From NCBI GenBank assembly GCA_031259345.1, contig JAIRLQ010000245.1:1-6344 (forward strand): a stretch of DNA of 6,344 nt, read 5' to 3'. The DNA comes from Treponema sp. Lineage in GTDB: Bacteria > Spirochaetota > Spirochaetia > Treponematales > Breznakiellaceae. The first letter of the stretch is position 1. Every line of letters starts with the position of its first letter. The translations under genes were made by a program, and so were the position numbers. Of the stretch, positions 5,194 to 6,344 are shown one piece after another. The notes below the pieces were generated by a model. The model saw only the letters and a program-made list of their open reading frames with translations, ran no database searches and was not told the origin of the DNA.

Positions 5194-5225
5194 AGGAATA
5201 TGAAAATGGAGGAGTATGAAAATGG
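5194..5225. repeat. 16-bp tandem duplication spanning the formiminotransferase ribosome site and start
   Basis: 5194-5209 and 5210-5225 are head-to-tail copies with 15 of 16 bases identical (A5198 versus G5214). Each copy holds a purine-rich site followed by ATGAAAATG. The ATGs of the first copy (5200 and 5206) open a 19-codon frame, out of phase with the enzyme, that ends at TGA 5257-5259. Confidence 0.95.
5208..5214 (+). promoter_or_regulatory. Ribosome binding site that decides the formiminotransferase start
   Basis: GGAGGAG is one base from the ATG at 5216 but 7 nt from the in-frame ATG at 5222. Ribosome spacing therefore favours 5222, which also gives the usual family N-terminus MAKIVEFIPNFSEG. 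Confidence 0.75.
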
Positions 5226-6118
5226 CGAAAATTGTAGAATTTATACCGAATTTCAGTGAAGGGCGCAGGCAGGATGTCATAGACCTGCTGGTGAAGGAAG
5301 CCCGCAGCGTCCCCTCGGTGATGCTGCTGGATTATTCTTCCGATACCAGCCATAACCGCAGTGTTTTTACCATGGTTGGCGATCCCGAAGGTATTGCGGA
5401 AGCGGCGTTCAGGCTTTGTAAACTGGCCGGTGAAAAAATTGATATGCGGGAACATAAGGGCGAGCACCCCCGGATGGGCGCAAGCGACGTATTCCCCTTC
5501 GTACCGGTAAAGGAAGTAACCGTGGCGGAGTGCGTTGAATTGTCCAAGCGGGTTGCCGAAAGAATCTGGAAGGAATTGAAAATCCCCAGCTTCCTCTATG
5601 AAAGCTCCGCCTCGCGGCCGGAACGGGAAAACCTTGCGGCGGTTCGCAAGGGTCAATTTGAGGGGATGCCGGAAAAATTACTGAAAGAAGCGTGGGCCCC
5701 CGATTACGGGGAACGGAAAATACACCCCACCGCGGGAATTATGGCTATCGGCGCACGGCCGCCGCTTATCGCATACAACATAAACCTCAGCACGTCGGAT
5801 ATCAAGATTGCCGATGCTATCGCGAAAACCATCAGAGGATCCAGCGGGGGTTACCAATACTGCAAAGCCATCGGAGTTATGCTGGAGGGACGGAATATCG
5901 CCCAGGTTTCCATAAACATGGTAAACTTTGAGGGAACGCCCCTGTACCGGGTATTCGAAGCGGTCCGCACCGAAGCGAAGCGCTGGGGGGTTGCCATACT
6001 GGGCAGTGAAATAATCGGCCTGACTCCGGTAAAAGCCCTGGCGGACTGTGCGGAGTATTATCTGCAAATAGAAAACTTCGATTATAAAAAGCAGGTCCTT
6101 GAAAATCACCTGCTCTAG
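5222..6118 (+). CDS. ftcD: Glutamate formimidoyltransferase (FTCD N-terminal type)
   Basis: Transfers the formimino group of N-formimino-L-glutamate, the product of HutI, to tetrahydrofolate, giving glutamate and 5-formimino-THF in the cytosol. From ATG 5222 it has 298 residues, normal for the stand-alone bacterial form; the two FTCD subdomains cover about 1-178 and 179-298. The family opening VEFIPNFSEGR (5-15) is present. The segment EHPRMGASDVFPFVP contains His82, equivalent to catalytic His82 of the pig bifunctional enzyme, and DTSHNRSVFT (41-50) and HPTAGIMAIGARPPLIAYN (168-186) are further conserved blocks. A longer start at 5216 adds Met-Lys but lies too close to the ribosome site. It is the first gene of the rightward operon, 36 nt before fchA, which supplies the cyclodeaminase activity that is fused to this enzyme in animals. 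Confidence 0.95.
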   Translation: MAKIVEFIPNFSEGRRQDVIDLLVKEARSVPSVMLLDYSSDTSHNRSVFTMVGDPEGIAEAAFRLCKLAGEKIDMREHKGEHPRMGASDVFPFVPVKEVTVAECVELSKRVAERIWKELKIPSFLYESSASRPERENLAAVRKGQFEGMPEKLLKEAWAPDYGERKIHPTAGIMAIGARPPLIAYNINLSTSDIKIADAIAKTIRGSSGGYQYCKAIGVMLEGRNIAQVSINMVNFEGTPLYRVFEAVRTEAKRWGVAILGSEIIGLTPVKALADCAEYYLQIENFDYKKQVLENHLL

Positions 6119-6125
6119 GAGTTTG

Positions 6126-6141
6126 TTGCGCTTCAGCGCAA
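6126..6141 (+). promoter_or_regulatory. Small intercistronic hairpin before fchA
   Basis: TTGCGC (6126-6131), loop TTCA, GCGCAA (6136-6141): a perfect 6-bp stem in the 36-nt gap, ending 3 nt before AGGAGG. No T-run follows, so it is not a terminator; it may influence message stability or fchA translation. Confidence 0.4.
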
Positions 6142-6144
6142 AAT

Positions 6145-6150
6145 AGGAGG
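6145..6150 (+). promoter_or_regulatory. Ribosome binding site of fchA
   Basis: Perfect AGGAGG, 4 nt before the ATG at 6155. The spacing is short but there is no better start nearby. Confidence 0.75.
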
Positions 6151-6154
6151 TTAT

Positions 6155-6344
6155 ATGCTCGTAGATTTACCGGTGCATGGTTTTATCCAGGAAATGAAGT
6201 CCTCTTCCCCGGCGCCGGGGGGGGGCAGCGCCTCCGCCCTCGTGGGGGCGCTTTCCGCCGGATTGGGAATTATGGTTGCCAATCTCACCTCGGGCAATGT
6301 CCACTATGCGGAAGTAGAAGGACGGATACAGGAACTGCGCTCCG
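6155..6344 (+). CDS. fchA: Formimidoyltetrahydrofolate cyclodeaminase (N-terminal 63 residues; cut by window edge)
   Basis: Converts 5-formimino-THF to 5,10-methenyl-THF with release of ammonia, completing C1 recovery from histidine. Only the first 63 codons are in the window; the full family length is about 200-210 residues. The signature SPAPGGGSASALVGALSAGL (residues 17-36), followed by GIMVANLTSG, is the glycine-rich N-terminal motif of the FTCD C-terminal domain family. The gene follows the formiminotransferase with a 36-nt gap in the same operon, forming the split version of the bifunctional animal FTCD. The start is supported by AGGAGG upstream. No frame break is seen up to the edge. 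Confidence 0.95.
   Translation, partial: MLVDLPVHGFIQEMKSSSPAPGGGSASALVGALSAGLGIMVANLTSGNVHYAEVEGRIQELRS

Larger units (their letters stand above)
4632..5221. other. Divergent hut control region (no gene)
   Basis: About 590 bases between the two divergent start codons, clearly richer in A+T than the flanking genes and without a credible coding frame. It holds one strong promoter for each direction, a second weaker rightward promoter candidate, two copies of a 17-bp motif next to the strong promoters, two copies of a 13-bp palindrome, two further palindromes (4852-4868 and 4902-4913), and the tandem repeat at the rightward start. No regulator gene is in the window. Confidence 0.85.

Noticed and set aside
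5084..5656. 190-codon minus-strand open frame opposite the formiminotransferase
   Set aside because: Most of it is antisense to a clearly functional enzyme and the rest crosses the promoter-proximal palindrome. No recognisable domain.

Overview
The window is the heart of a histidine-degradation (hut) locus arranged as two divergent operons around a roughly 590-base AT-rich control region. Protein-level similarities (a long, eukaryote-like urocanate hydratase, an NhaC-superfamily histidine permease, and separate formiminotransferase and cyclodeaminase genes) together with strong GGAGG ribosome sites suggest an anaerobic bacterium. A Treponema-like spirochaete is my best guess, with Fusobacteria or Firmicutes also possible. 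This rests on recalled family resemblance, not on a search.

Layout. Leftward operon, in transcription order from base 4631: hutH (histidine ammonia-lyase), a YuiF/NhaC-type histidine transporter, a DapF-fold racemase that is probably a cofactor-independent histidine racemase, and hutU (urocanate hydratase; it runs off the left edge after its first 265 codons). Rightward operon from base 5222: glutamate formimidoyltransferase (FTCD N-terminal type) and then fchA (formimidoyl-THF cyclodeaminase; it runs off the right edge after 63 codons). Imidazolonepropionase (hutI), needed between HutU and the formiminotransferase, is not in the window and is probably just outside it.

How it works together. 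The transporter brings in histidine, the racemase could convert D-histidine to the L form, HutH removes ammonia to give urocanate, HutU hydrates it, and (after HutI) formiminoglutamate passes its C1 unit to tetrahydrofolate via the formiminotransferase. FchA then releases ammonia and leaves methenyl-THF. The pathway yields glutamate, ammonia and one-carbon folate.

Control region (4632-5221). Each operon has a near-consensus sigma-70 promoter: leftward TTGACA-17-TATACT and rightward TTGACA-16-TATAAT. Just upstream of each -35 box, in the same orientation relative to transcription, is a copy of a 17-bp motif (16/17 identical), so the two copies form a wide inverted repeat. A second motif, a 13-bp palindrome, also occurs twice, once inside a 35-bp composite palindrome. 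These look like two separate regulator sites.

The most unusual structural signal is that four of the six gene starts are immediately preceded by, or lie within, a tandem duplication of 16-17 bp. The four repeats are unrelated in sequence but nearly identical in period. Two of them duplicate the ribosome site and start codon out of frame, and one offers two alternative partners for an intercistronic hairpin beside a ribosome site.
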